DNA of 64,000 bases from Paratinospora sagittata (GCA_035771175.1 CM069590.1:33990821-34054820), one strand, 5' to 3'; positions 19,174 through 31,129 are shown, numbered from the stretch's first letter. Translations and numbers: made by a program. The notes: generated by a model from the letters alone, not told the origin.

Positions 19174-20476
19174 CTACTAAGTTTATAAATACCAGTAGTT
19201 AGGATCAAACAAATTGTCTATCATTTTGTATTGTGCCAATACTCTTTTAAAGTTAGTCAGTGTCAAAATGCTTTTCAACTATCTAAACTTTCAAAGTATT
19301 TTTCACTGATACCTTTACGAATTCAAAAGATTTTCATTTTGAGCTTCAATTATTTTCTATCTCTGAAAATCTATTTGATATCTACTCAAATTCTTAGCAC
19401 TGATTCATACTTGGTATCATTCTTGCTGAAGATAGAATTTGAGATATAGTTCATGAGAAATATAGTCATACTTGATTTCATATCTTAAGTACTGTATTGA
19501 ACTCTATCGGTAGTTGCGTTAACTACTGATCACTGAACCAGAAGTTTTCATACTTATATTTTATATCTATTTTGAAAATTGTCTGTGTCTTTGATTTACA
19601 CTAGTCCTTCATTTTCTAGTCAATGTTTATTATTATCATATTATTTTCGAAGAAGCACTGATTTTCATATCACATCATTCATGCTTTTTGAAACTGCAAT
19701 TGAACAATATTGAACATTGAAAGGTAAAAAACTGTAAGTGTATTTTATCTTAGCATTACGTATTCATATTTCATATCTTTGTAATGCTATGTAATGAGTT
19801 TAATTGTACAGTGTTTTACTCAGTTAGAACCGACATTATTGTGTTGTAATGCTGGTGTGTTTCTCAACTAAAACAACCAGGACAAGTGAATGTAGTTCAC
19901 TTAATGATTTTAGGATTGAAATCATGGTAGGTTATCTCTTAACCTGTATAAGAGAACCGGTTCATCCTAATCCCGTAAAAGGATAGGTGCGTCCTTAACC
20001 TATAAAAGGATAGGTTATCTCTTAACATGTAAAAGAGAAATGGTTATTCCTTATCCTGTAAAAGGATCACGGTTGTTCCTCATCCCCTAAAAGGATCACA
20101 GTTGTTCCTTATCCAGTAAAAGGAAAACGGTTCTTCCTTATCTCGTAAAAGGAACATGGGTTTTTCCTCATCCCTGCAAAAGGAAATTTGGTTCATCCTC
20201 AGCCCGTGCCAGGATAGGTTTGCCTTTAACCTGTAAAAGGGCAGTTGTAACGGTTTGGTTCTCACCCGTAAGAGAATCAGTTAGTGGATTGAGAAAATCC
20301 TAAGACGTAGGCTTGGCCGAACCACTATAAATCCTGTGTGTCTCACATTTGCAATTTAGTCTGAGTTCTACTTATGCATTCAATTCCAATACACTTATGT
20401 ATATGACTAAGTTATTGGAAGATATTTTTAAATTGACCATCTCACCCAATTCACCCCCCTCTTGGATGGACCAACA
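19174..20476 (+). repeat. Second half of LTR A (3' copy)
   Basis: From CTACTAAGTTTATAAATACC to GGACCAACA this matches 14494-16243 of the 5' LTR closely, without the foldback insertion. It includes the TATA region (19182-19191) and the stem-loop array (about 19930-20290). The terminal CCTAA..TTAGG hairpin region is shortened near 20300 (CCTAAGACGTAGG), so a deletion removed its right half. It ends at the GATTT target duplication. Confidence 0.8.
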
Positions 20477-20481
20477 GATTT

Positions 20482-21775
20482 GCACTAGAAGACTATCATT
20501 ATCTTTGCATTTAATGAATAAAGTTGGATCTAGGGTTCCTTTCTGGAAGTTATGATCCAAGAGAAATGTGCTAAGCTTATCATACCATGCTCTAGGAGCC
20601 TGCTTCAGACCGTATAAAGCTATTTCTAAGTCTATCAACGTGATCAAGTTTGAAACTGTCCTCAAAACTGGGTGGTTGCTTCACATAAACCTCTTCATTT
20701 ATAAATCCACTCAACACTTTTGACATCCATTTGATATAACATCAATCCGTTATAGCAAGCATTATAAAATAATAATCTAATTGCTTCTAATCTTGCTACT
20801 GGAGGAAAAACTTCTTCAAAGTCAATTCCCTCTTCTTGATTGTAGCCCTATGCTACCAATCTTGCTTATGATTCCTTTCTCATCTCCATTGTTCCTAAAC
20901 ACCCATTTGGTTCCAATAACACTTTGGTATTCTGGTTTAAGTACAAGATCCCACACTTTGTTTATAGTGAAGTGTCCCAACTCTTCTTGGATAGCAAGAC
21001 CCTAGTTTTCATCAGTTAAAGCTTCTTCTATCTTAGAAGGCTCTATTTGGGATATAGAGGCAACATGCCCTTGATCGCTAAGTGAAGCTCTAGTTGCTAC
21101 ACCTAGGTTTGGATCACCTATGATCTGACCTTGAGGGTGACCTAAAAGTAACCTAGTGTTCTTGGGTGGTTTAACAATTGGTTCAACTTGGGGTTCACTT
21201 GACTCGTGATCAACAGGTTTATTTGTTAAGATTTCATCATCATTATCATCATCTATTCTAACCTGTTCTATTTTCTTTTCTAGAGCCATTCTAGGGTTCG
21301 ATTCATCAAATTTAACATGTATTGATTCTTATACAGTTTTTGAACATTTATTGAATACCCTATAAGCTCTACTGTGAGATGCATACCCTAAAAATATACC
21401 AATGTCAGACTTAGGGTCAAATTTATCTAGGTTGGCTTTATCGTTTAAGATATAACATTTGCAACCAAAAACTTTTAAGTGATCAATTTTAGGAGTTCTA
21501 CCCTTCCAAAGTTCATACGGAGCTTTGTTTAGTTTTCTCCTAACCATCACTCTATTCATGACATAACAAGCAATGTTTATAGCTTCAGCCCAAAAGTATT
21601 TTGCTATATCATATTCACATAACATTGTTTTGCACAATTCTTGAAGGGATATGTTTTTCCTTTAAACAACTCATTCTATTGAAGAGTTCTGGTGACTGAA
21701 AGGTGATGGGTGTATCCTTATTTATTGCAAAAGTCTTCAAGAATTTTGTTTACAAACTTCCCACCCCGATCACTT
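20482..21775 (-). pseudogene. E1 copia pol, 5' part: integrase end and start of RT
   Basis: Read right to left, it begins in the integrase core (GGKFVNKILEDFC near 21760), continues through MCKTMLCEYDIAKYFWAEA, VFGCKCYILNDK and IGIFLGYASHSRAY (21637-21329), then a linker (LLLGHPQGQIIGDP, ATRASLSD; 21289-21002). RT follows: the WVFRN-type segment, ALYGLKQAPRAWYDKL (about 20600) and DPTLFIKCKDNDSLL, cut at 20482 by element A and resuming at 10456. Stops occur near 21660 and 21720 and between 20650 and 20860. Upstream, gag, protease and the integrase N-terminus are absent. Confidence 0.85.
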
Positions 21776-22808
21776 AGATGAAAAATACACAAGTTCTCTA
21801 GATTTTGTAAAAGTTGCTCTTTGAATGAGCAAGTGTGGTATTTATAGATGAACACCACAACGAGGCCCATGAACACGTTCCTTAACACAGGAGAGCGTTT
21901 CTGGTTTGAAATATAAAAAATTTCAGATTTCTCTCCAATTAAGGAGCGCGTTCCTCAATACGTTCGTTGGCCATAGGAACGAGTTCCTTCAACATGAACT
22001 ATTGACTCTTAAAGTTTTTCCTATTTTACCCTTGGCAACTGGAGCGCGTTCATCCTTTAAGGGGCGCAAAAGTGGAACACGCTCCATTTCCTTGATCAAA
22101 AAAACTTTGTGTCTCGGGAAAAGCCACAGGAGCGCATTCCTTAAACCTTAATAAAAAATTCACCGAGTCTCGGAAAAAAGGTCAAGAGGTGTTCCTTATT
22201 ATAGGAGCGCGTTTCTTCATTGACAAGTGAAAGAATCTCGATTTTTTCTCATTATAGGTTTAGGACATTGTCAAAAACATACGCTAACATTTTAAAATCA
22301 TTTTAAAACATTTTTGGCACGATTAAGGAATAATTAATATAGTTAAACATGAGTGATTCGATCGATTAAACCAATGATTAAGGCAATAAGTACAATACAA
22401 GTGAAACTGTAAAACCATGCAAAGTTGACAGGATGAATGCATATTAAACACTGATCATTGTATGTATGATAAACAATTATGACTAAGTAATAGCATAATT
22501 ATCAAACTAAAATATGTGCATGCATGATAAAAATAAACTATATGAATGATTTTAAAAAGATGCAAATCATGTGTGGTTAGAACAAGTAATTGTTACTTTA
22601 CAGTACTAAGATTCTACTAAAGGAATACAACCATTAAGCTCTTGAATCTTTGTGAGGTGTTGGTCCTTCCACCTGCTTTGACATTGCAGTTCAATTCATT
22701 AGAAATATCTAGTTAGCACTAAAATAACTACGTCAAAGAGATTAGATAACAAATGTATGTTGTTTGCAATCATTAAAACAAAACTGGGTGAAAGTAGTTA
22801 CATCAATA
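21776..22808 (-). repeat. E1 5' LTR remnant
   Basis: From about 21776 the sequence matches the middle and outer part of the E1 3' LTR (7895-8796), for example CACAAGTTCTCTAGA, the GGAGCGCGTTCC boxes and the start region. It holds a TATA-like TATTTATAG (minus CTATAAATA) at 21839-21847 and boxes at 21870-22215. It ends at CATCAATA (22808), a one-base change from the CATCAACA end of E3. The inner part of the LTR, including its stem-loop array, is gone because integrase sequence joins directly to it. Confidence 0.75.
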
Positions 22809-22813
22809 CACTT

Positions 22814-23726
22814 GGATTTCAATCTCGAAGGAAAGTGCATTTTTAATATTATATTTCAAATATAATAGTCTGATTATTCTCTTGAAAGTTATAGGCAAAA
22901 GCCCTTTAAAACTCAGAGAGAATGGATGAAAATATGTAAAATTGTGCAAGTGGAAAATCAAGTTTTCGTGCCCAAAAATATCAAAACATGTCTAATTTAC
23001 TACGCTAGTGCGTTGGCCAGTGTTCCCTAGAGTAGAGTTTCAAAACACTTGCTCGCTAGTGCTCTGGCCACATTGAGCTTGCACGTTGGCCTTCACCAGC
23101 AAGCTGCTTAGCGCGCTAATCCCTTGGCTAGCGCTCTGGAGGCCTTGATTACATGAAAAATCATTCTTTTGAAGATCATGGACAACTCCAACAAATCAAA
23201 AACATTTTGAAACATAATTAAACATATCTGGATCATTTAAAACATCAAAACCACATTTTATAATGTTTTAAAAACCATTTTAACGAAATCAAGTTAAAGA
23301 TCAAAATATTTTTGAAAACTTGAAAACTTCAAATATGATCTTGCGAAAAACTAATGTATGCATGATTTTTAAGAGAGTGATTGAGCAAACTAGAGAAAGT
23401 AGGATACATCCTAATTCTAGACGTAAACATGACTCTCAACCTTTTTTTCTTCAGTCCTTCAAGATGTCCAATTGTCCAAGCTTTGAGTTTACTTGATTCT
23501 TTCCTTTGATCCTTTGCTTGAGGGACTTCTTGAATTTGAAGACTTAGATCTTGTATTGGTTCTTTTCCACTTTAGGTGTTGAAACATATTGGATAGAAAC
23601 ATTAGCACCATATATTATATTGTTTGTTAGCATCAAAACACTTAGGAGAAAACTAAGTGGAAAACCACTTAAGGCAATAGTTTATAATCATCAAAATCAA
23701 AGAGGGCGAGGGTCATCAGACCAACA
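22814..23726 (-). mobile_element. LTR C, second part
   Basis: After the CACTT duplication at 22809-22813 the sequence continues LTR C from 6599. It holds a different family of symmetric boxes at 23003-23145 (GCTAGTGCTCTGGCCA, TTGGCTAGCGCTCTGG), an AT-rich region and an LTR-start region with TTGTTAGCATCAAAACAC and GAGGGTCATCAGACCAACA ending at 23726. The last motif parallels 4883. The right boundary is inferred. Confidence 0.5.
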
Positions 23727-24526
23727 ACCATGGGGACCAAAAATCCATTTTTCTAGGAAACCAACCAACGCGCTAGCCAAGACTTCCAGAGCATAATGAC
23801 AAGTCAGGGTTTCTCGAAAGCTACGTGTACATTTTCTTTCCCCATTTGTGCTACACCATTTTTTCATGATTTTTAACCTTGTTCTTCATCTTTCTTTGGT
23901 GAAAAATCCTTCTCTTTGACCAACGAATTTGAATTTGATTTGTGTGTTTTTTTCAAGATTGAAACCCAAATTTCAAGCTTTCTTTTGTTCTATTATAAAA
24001 ACAAAGTTAGGCTCATTTGAGAGACAACCATACACGATTTGCAAGTTTGTCTAACTTTTCAAAGTGTTGAAAAGAGTTTTCTAACATTTTTACATCTTAA
24101 TCAGGCTTATTTCAAATTTCATATCAAGATTTCAAAAGCTTTGGAAGATTCCCTCTTTTCAACTTGTGCTTAAAACTTCATCTTCTTGTTGAGATTACTA
24201 GAGGTTATCAAAAGCTCTATGTGTAAGGTTTGAGGTGTACGTAGTAAGAGAACAACTTCTACCTTGTATTTTGATTTTAAATCATTGTAAAGTGAATTGT
24301 GTCACTGGTGGGATTAAGAGAAAGTGACTAAGCTCTTGCAAAGGTAACTCACACCTGTGAAGTGAGTGTTGTAACTAGTTTGACCCTCACCCTCGAAGTA
24401 GGATCCTTAGTGGGAGGTTTTGGAAAAATCTTGATCGGGGAGATCAAGTTGTGGACTTACGCCTTAAGTGTCGAACCACGTCAAATCTGGTGTTCTTTAT
24501 TCTCTGCCATTTGCTTTACTTGCTTG
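23727..24526 (+). mobile_element. LTR G, left part (split by element D)
   Basis: This is a plus-orientation Sirevirus-like LTR without a clear start. It begins with GCGCTAGCCAAG..CCAGAGC boxes (about 23768), the reverse of those in LTR C. It then has the stem-loop ACTCAC-ACCTGTGAA-GTGAGT (24347-24367) and the terminal hairpin CTTGATC-GGGGA-GATCAAG (24430-24448). Element D cuts it at 24526 and the end of the LTR is at 32716-32802. Confidence 0.6.
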
Positions 24527-26098
24527 TGTTAAACCAAGAACCCTCATGACCCATATGAGAGATATTTTGATGATTACAAACCACATTCCACACTATATCA
24601 ATTATTGATGAAGATATATCAGTTATATGCAAAGAAACTTGCGAAGATTTCTCAAGTCAAGATGGAGATCAAGTTGTGGACAATTCTCAAGTTTCAGATG
24701 ATATTGTAATTACTTTAGTTTGTTTAGACTGTCTTTAGGATTTTAGAGCTTCATCTAGATTTGTTCAGCAACTTCATCTTACTTCTTGAAGTTTTTGAAA
24801 TGAATTTTCATAAATTTCAAAATGTTTGAATCTTGATGAAAATAAATTTGATTGATCGATTCAAATGTTTTCAAATTCTATACATGATCACTTTTCATTT
24901 GATTTGATCCGAAATGTATAAATATTGATTCAATTCATCAGATTTCAAAATGCAAAAACAGTTGAATTTCTACTAGTGTCGAGAAGGACGCTCAAGTAGT
25001 GTCCAGTTCACTTAAAATCAGGCCTACACTACAAGACGCTCCTATCGCTACAACATGCTCAAGATTTCTGAGAAATCTGGGAGCAAGTTCCAGTAGGACG
25101 CTCAAGTGTAGTAGCACCCTCCCTGAATTGACTGAGATCAACTCATTTCTTGGGTTGACATTCTATTAGGACGCTCATAAGCAAGTTGAGTCTTTTGAAC
25201 TTTAACTTTGTTGGACGCTATAAGAGTTATAAGATGCTCATAAACACCTGTCTGAAAAACAACCGTCTCACTTTTGTGAACTGTCAACTTTCTGAGACTT
25301 TACAATTCTTGTGTAAACATTGCTTTGATAGAAATTTTCAACGTCTTTGTTAACTCCATTTTGGTGAAAGAACTTATCTGTTGCATTTGAATTTTAGACA
25401 AATTTATTAGGGTTTTTAGGAGATTGAAATCCCAAAACACACCTATATATTTGCAACTTAGAGTCGTTGCGCATATACAATCTCTGAGAATCTTTGCACT
25501 CATAAAACTATTTGAAAATCAATCGTTCTTCTCTATGAAAAATATCAAAATCTTGCATTCATTTCTTTGAACTAAGAAATGCTTTCCGGATTTACTGTTC
25601 TCGATTTCATATTCATCTAAAAATCAAAATTGGCCAAGAGGAGCAACCTCATTCTACAGCTAAGCCAAAAATCTCATTCTATTGCTAAACATATTCTAAG
25701 TGAGGTTCAATACGCTCTGTAAGTTGTGTTTTGTTTTTTATTCTTGGTAAGAGAATCAAGTTTCTAAACTTGTAACTTGAATTTTAAAGATACAGTGAGT
25801 CACTGAGCAGGAGCTTGTTTAAGCTCATGTAAAAAGGTTGTTCTCACACCTGTGAAGCTAAGAAAAGTGTAAAGATTTGATCCTCACCTGTGAAGAGGTA
25901 TCAATAGTAGAGTTTGACAAATCCTAATCAGGGAGATTAGCTAGTAGATATAGGCACGGGCCGAACCACTCTAAATCTGTTGTATTAACAATTTCATTTC
26001 ATCTGCACTTGACTTCTGTTTTTATTTAAGTTTTTAAAGGTGTAACTTGCAAATTTGTCCAATACATCCCCCCTCTTGGACACTTATCTGGGCCAACA
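24527..26098 (+). repeat. Element D 5' LTR
   Basis: This 1572-bp LTR has TTTTGATGATTACAAAC near its start, dyad boxes (24984-25242; AGGACGCTCAAG, GTAGCACCCTCC), TATA-like CTATATATT (25443-25451), the hairpin CCTC-ACCTGTGAA-GAGG (25882-25898), a terminal CTAATC..GATTAG hairpin (about 25925-25940), a C-rich block and GGGCCAACA at the end. Confidence 0.85.
25443..25451 (+). promoter_or_regulatory. Putative TATA box of D 5' LTR
   Basis: CTATATATT lies between the dyad boxes and the stem-loops. The 3' LTR has the same motif at about 32064-32072. Confidence 0.5.
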
Positions 26099-26117
26099 AG
26101 TGGTATTAGAGTAGGTT
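26099..26117 (+). promoter_or_regulatory. Primer binding site of element D
   Basis: AGTGGTATTAGAGTAGGTT follows the LTR end. It is a decayed form of TGGTATCAGAGC, matching initiator methionine tRNA. Confidence 0.8.
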
Positions 26118-26151
26118 AACTATCAAAAGATCTAACAATCTTTGATTATCT

Positions 26152-27690
26152 ATGGTAGGACAAGGTTCTAAGGATACTATTTTTGGTGACGGTCACTCCA
26201 CAAACAAACCACCATTTTTCAAAGGAAAAATTTATCTTCATTGTAAAACTAGGATTATATTTTATCTTATAGCCCAAGACCTAGAAATATTGGATGTTGT
26301 GACAAAAGGTTGTCCGAAACCCACCAAGACCGTAGATGGTATAGTTGTCCCAAAAAAAAATAGATGAGTGGAATGTCAGAGAGAAAAAGAAAATTGTTAA
26401 ATAACCAGGTCGTGAATATCTTGTTTTGGAGTTTGTCTAGTGATGAATTTAATAGAGTTATGTGAAACAACAAAAGAAACCTATGAAAGAATTGAAGTAA
26501 CCCATGAGTGAACCTAGCAAGTCAAGAAGGCCAAGCTACAAATGCTTATAGAAACTTATGAAACCTATAGGATGGAGGAAATCGAGACAATGGCTGAAGC
26601 AATTTCTTGATTTACAAAGAATGTTAATGAGATGAAAACCTTAGGCAAAGTGTAGGATCAAGAAGAGATCGTTAGGAAATTTCTAAGAGGTTTACCCAAG
26701 ATATGGGCACCGAAGGCAACCGCCATTGAGGAAGCCAACAATCTGACTGAATACACCTTTGATGAACTATGTGGTTCATTAATCATTCATGAAATTAAAT
26801 TCAAAAAAAGTCAAGTTCAACCCAAAGTAAATGACAAAGGGAAGAAGAGTATTGCCTTGAATGCCAACACCGATTCAGAATGCTCATCGAGAGATGAAAA
26901 TACTGATGAAGATGGTGCAATGTTGTCTAGGAAATTCAATAGACTCATTAGGAGAAAGAGAAAGTTTAGTTCAAACAAAAAGTTCCATAAAGGAAAAACG
27001 TTTGGAACAAAACCTAGTGAACTAATAAGTTTTGGTTGCTAAAAACCTGGTCATGTGAAGAGTGAATGTCCTAATAAATATAAGAAGAGTTTCAGCTCAA
27101 AGAAGAAGGACAAGAAGGTGGAAATGGCAACTTGGGATGATACAATTTCAAGCGAGAGTGATTTAGATTCTAAAAGCAACAAAGCCATCATTTGTCTCAT
27201 GGTAAATATCGAGGTAAAATCTAAACAATTTGATGAATGTGATGATCTTTTTCAATTCTCCTAACTATGATATTGTTAAGACCAATCTTGATAGAGAAAT
27301 TAGGAAGAATGCCAAGCTCAAGAGGAGCTTAATGGAAGCTCTTGAAGAGGTTGAATCTCAACAAGAGAACCTTGATGAACTTTCATTAGATAAAGAACGT
27401 TTGGAAAAGAAAATTGAGGGGTTAATGAGTGAGAATGAAATAATTAAAAAGAGTGTTGAAGACTTAACTAGTGTAGTTTTTAAATTCACCAATGGGCAAA
27501 AGATGTTTTACATGATGATAGGTGCCCAAATATGTGCTTTTGATAAAACTGGAATAGAATTCACTCAAGGGTCAAAACAAAAGGACTATAATACCTTATT
27601 TACCAAGACCTACTTGCCATCATTGTAATAGGAAATGTCACACTGTGCTAAGATGCCCACTTAAAAGAATCAAGAAAGGGAAACTAGCAT
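26152..27690 (+). pseudogene. Element D gag
   Basis: The capsid-like polyprotein is broken into several frames. The N-terminal piece (26152-26367) has NKPPFFKGK and a following hydrophobic stretch, the usual copia gag start. The capsid continues at 26570-26850 (VRKFLRGLPKIW, ATAIEEANNLTEYTFDEL). A basic region (about 26930-27010) is followed by a zinc-knuckle remnant, FGC-KPGHVKSECP, where a stop codon replaces one residue, and then ATWDDTISSESD. After a frame change near 27240 a long coiled-coil-like segment follows (27230-27628; EALEEVESQQENLDELSL, FTNGQKM). A second Cys-rich knuckle-like string lies near 27625-27665. Gag packages the element RNA; this copy cannot make it. Confidence 0.8.
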
Positions 27691-27769
27691 GGGTAGAAAA
27701 GAATGTATTTATTAATGCATGCATGGACCGAAAGCAACATGGGTACCAAAATCAAAAGTGTTTTATGTT

Positions 27770-30700
27770 CTGTAGATAGGCACAATTGGAGACACTTGGT
27801 ACCTTGATAGTGGATGCTCAAGACGTATGACTGGAGACAAGTCAAAGTTCTTGTGCATAGAAAAGAAGAAAGGAGGGAACGTGACATCCGTAGGCAACAA
27901 CAAAGGTGAAATTGTTGGTATTGGTACTATTGGTAACAATTTTCTTTCCATATGTGATGTTCTTTATGTCAAAGGCCTTACACATAATCTCTATAGCATA
28001 AGTCAATTATGTGACAAGGGTTGTAGAATATCTTTTAAAGCAAATAGATGCATTATTAGGCATTCAAATGACTCAATTGCATTCTTAGCATCTAGACATA
28101 AGAATGTATATTGCACAAATTTTGATATTATGGGAAAACAAAATGCTTCATGTTTAAGTGCTATAACTTGTGATGATGCATGAATTTGGCACAGGAGACT
28201 AACACATGTTAGTATGGATAACATATCTAGACTTGTTAAGAATGATCTTGCCAAGGGCATTTCAAAAAGAGTGTACCTAAAAGACAAGGTGTGTGGCCCA
28301 TGTCAATTAGGCAAGCATACCAAATCATCATTTAAGAGCAAGAAATATTTGTCAACTTCTAGAGCTCTTGAATTGATTCACAGGGATCTTTTGGGCCAAC
28401 ACGGACCCAAAGTTTAGGAGGTAAATCATATGTATTTGTGATTGTTGATGATTTCACAAGATTTACATGGGTATTCTTTTTGGCACATAAGCATGAAGTA
28501 TGTGACTTGTTCATTAAATTTTGTCGAAAAGTAGAAAATGAAAAAGGTTACAAAATTAATATCATAAGAAGTGATATAGGTGGAGAATTTGTAAATAAAA
28601 AGTCTTGAAGACTTTTGCAGCAAACAAGGATACACCCACCATCTTTCAGCTCCTAGAACACCACAACATTATGGTTTAGTAAAAAGAAAGAAAAATCACT
28701 TCAAGAAATGTGTAGAACAATGTTAAGTGAATACAATGTAGCCACTTACTTTTGGGCAGAAGTAATTAATTCAACGTGTCATGTTATGAATAGATCAATG
28801 ATTAGAAGAAGTATGCAAAAGACTCCATATGAACCGTGGAAAGGTCGAGCACCTAATACTTGCTACTTTAGAGTTTTTGGTTGCAAGTGCTTCATTTTAA
28901 ATGACAAAGATAACTTAGACAAATTTGAACCAAAATCTGATATAGGAATTTTTTTAGGATATTCTTCTCAAAGTAGAGGTTATAGAGTGTTCAACAGAGC
29001 AACTAAGGTTGTAGAAGAATCCATCCATGTCAACTTCGATGAAAGTGATCCTATAAAGAGTATTGGAAATGAAGTTGAAAAGATGAATATCAATGATGAT
29101 GATGATGACACTCCTAAAGTTTTACAAAACCCTGAGGTTAATGTTGAAACATCATTGGAAACTCTTAAGAATTCAAGATTGCTTCTCAGTCACCCTAGAG
29201 AACAAATCTTAGGTGATCCATCTAAAGGTGTGACAACTAGAGCTTCAATTAACAAGGACCAAGAGCTTGTAGCCTTTGTGTCTCAAATTGAACCTTTTAA
29301 AGTAGAGAATGCATTGAAACATGAGAACTGGATTCTTTCTATGTAAGAAGAGCTAGGACATTTCACTAGAAACAAAGTATGAGAATTGGTTCCTAGGCCA
29401 TCTCATCAAATTGTTATTGGAACAAAATGAGTGTTTAGGAATAAGAAGGATGAACAAGGTGTAATTGTCTGAAACAAAGCTAGATTGGTTGCCCAAGGGT
29501 ATAACCAAGAACAGGGCATTGATTAGGAAGATGCCTTTGCCCCAGTAGCAATATTAGAGACTATTAGAATGTTACTTGCCTACACTTGGTATAAATTTTT
29601 TTTCTTATATCAAATGGATGTTAAAAGTGTTTTTCAAAATGGCAATATCAAAAAGGAGATATATGTGGAACAACCCCCGGGTCTTGAGGACTCTCATAAC
29701 CTTGAATATATATTCAAACTCCACAAAGCTTTGTATGGATTAAGACAAGCACCTAGAGCCTAATATGATAGGGTTAGTTCATTTCTTTTAGATCACAACT
29801 TTCACAAAGGAAAGTTGGATCCCACTTTGTTTATCAGACACCAAAATTCTGATATGCTGCTAATTCAAATATATGTGGATGATATCATTTTTGGTGCTTC
29901 AAACAAGAATTTGTGCCATGAGTTTTCAAAACTTATGCAAGATGAGTTTGAAATGAGTATGATGAGAGAGCTTACATACTTTCTTGGTTTTCAAGTTAAG
30001 CAAATTCCACATGACACATTTCTAAGCCAATCAAAGATTGCTAAAGAAAAGCTCAAAAAGTTCAAGTTAAATAGCTTGAAAGCTATTGATACTCCATGCA
30101 ACTCTGCTACAAAGTTAGATAAAGATTGAAAAGGTAAACCCATAGATCCCATACAAAAGCATGATTGGAAGGTTACTTTACTTAACAGCTTGTAGACTTG
30201 ACATTATGTTTAGTGTTTTAGTGTATGTCTTTGCGCGAGATTTCAATCAAGTCATAGAGAATCCCACCTTAAATGTGTTAAAAAAATCTTTTGATATCTT
30301 TGTGGAACAACTGATTTTGGTATTTGGTATCACAAAGGTACATCTTTTGAACTTAGAAGTTTTGTAAACTCTAACTATGCTGGTAGTCTAATAGATAGAA
30401 AGAGTACCTCCAAATTTTGGCACTTTCTAGGAAATTCTTTGATTTTCTGGTTTAACAAAAAGTAACATTCAGTGGCATTATCCACGGTTGAAGCAGAATA
30501 TGTAGTAGCTAATAGTTGTTGTTCTCAAGTTCTTTACATGAGGCAACAACTTCAGGACTATCCAATTTACATAGACTGTCCTGAGATATTCTATGACAAC
30601 ACAACTGCCATTAACATATCCAAAAATCCAGTTTTGCACTCAAGAACAAGACACATTCAAATACGACATCACTTTTTGAAAGATCACGTGCAAAATGGAG

Positions 30701-30840
30701 ATGTGAAAAGCTTAAACATAGGCACTAAAGATCAACCTTTTGATATTCTTACCAAAGCCTTCCCAAGGATCAATTTGTTCATATTAGACGCTAATTGGGA
30801 TTGTTTTTCGAATCCAATCTTTGATCGCTTGATATGTTGA
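27770..30840 (+). pseudogene. Element D pol (protease, integrase, RT, RNase H)
   Basis: Domains are in copia order. Protease has WYLDSGCSRRMTGD (about 27800-27835) with the catalytic DSG. A GAG-pre-integrase segment (IWHRRLTHVSM, CGPCQLGKH) runs about 28180-28330. Integrase has DDFTRFTWVFF and RSDIGGEF (about 28440-28600), AEVINSTCHVMNRS and IGIFLGYSSQSRGY (to about 29000). RT spans about 29290-30170, with ALYGLRQAPRA and an intact IYVDDIIFGAS. RNase H (30472-30790) has TVEAEYV, DNTTAINISKN and HHFLKDHV. At least ten in-frame stops and several frame changes are seen, for example after QHGPKV at 28416, near 28605, 29344, 29524 and 29761. It closely resembles the pol of E1. Confidence 0.9.
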
Positions 30841-31115
30841 TTGATATTTTGATGACTATCTTACTCTTTTTGATGTTTTCAAAAAGGGGAGAAATATTGG
30901 CTGAAGGTTGAAGCAAGACACAGTATGAACTAAAATTATTAATGAAATCCAGAAGGAAGGGGAAGCATAATGAACCTTATTAGAACCTTACTAGTTCAAT
31001 GACTGCTATGTGCTTATATTATAATCTATTATCTCATCAGAAGCATGTTCTGCATCTTCATGCATTCATATAAATTAGTTTTCTTCAAGGCCTACAATGA
31101 TGTATTTGAAATCAT

Positions 31116-31129
31116 AAAAAGGGGGAGAT
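31116..31129 (+). promoter_or_regulatory. Polypurine tract of element D
   Basis: AAAAAGGGGGAGAT directly precedes the 3' LTR start. The region 30841-31115 holds no gene, though another AAAAAGGGGAGAAA is near 30884, a second polypurine copy. Confidence 0.85.

Larger units (their letters stand above)
10462..20476 (+). mobile_element. Element A: deleted, composite Sirevirus-like element
   Basis: The element begins TGTTAATCTAAG at 10462 and ends GATGGACCAACA at 20476, flanked by the perfect duplication GATTT (10457-10461 and 20477-20481). It sits in the RT gene of E1. Parts in order are 5' LTR A (10462-16243, holding two insertions), primer site, an internal region of only about 0.9 kb with no pol, clustered polypurine tracts, a complete LTR of a second type, B (17183-19173), and the second half of LTR A (19174-20476). 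The A-internal-B-A order points to insertion of a B-type element into the 3' LTR followed by a deletion joining the two internal regions. Confidence 0.8.
6600..22808 (-). mobile_element. E1: Sirevirus-like copia element, minus strand, deleted and split
   Basis: E1 starts with TGTTGGCCCAA at 6600 and ends at 22808, with CACTT at 6595-6599 and 22809-22813. In its own direction it has a truncated 5' LTR (22808-21776), pol from the integrase core onward (21775-20482 and 10456-9494), a scrap of the envelope-position gene (about 9480-9240), a polypurine tract (8811-8799) and the 3' LTR (8796-6600). Primer site, gag, protease and integrase N-terminus are missing. Element A (10462-20476) interrupts RT. 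The extra gene after pol, the polypurine tract and the LTR box arrays are Sirevirus traits. Confidence 0.8.

Noticed and set aside
23577..23726. A plus-strand LTR start at 23577 (TGTTGAAACATATTGG)
   Set aside because: The following sequence fits the outer end of minus-strand LTR C better (parallel to 4820-4883), and no target duplication matches 32803.
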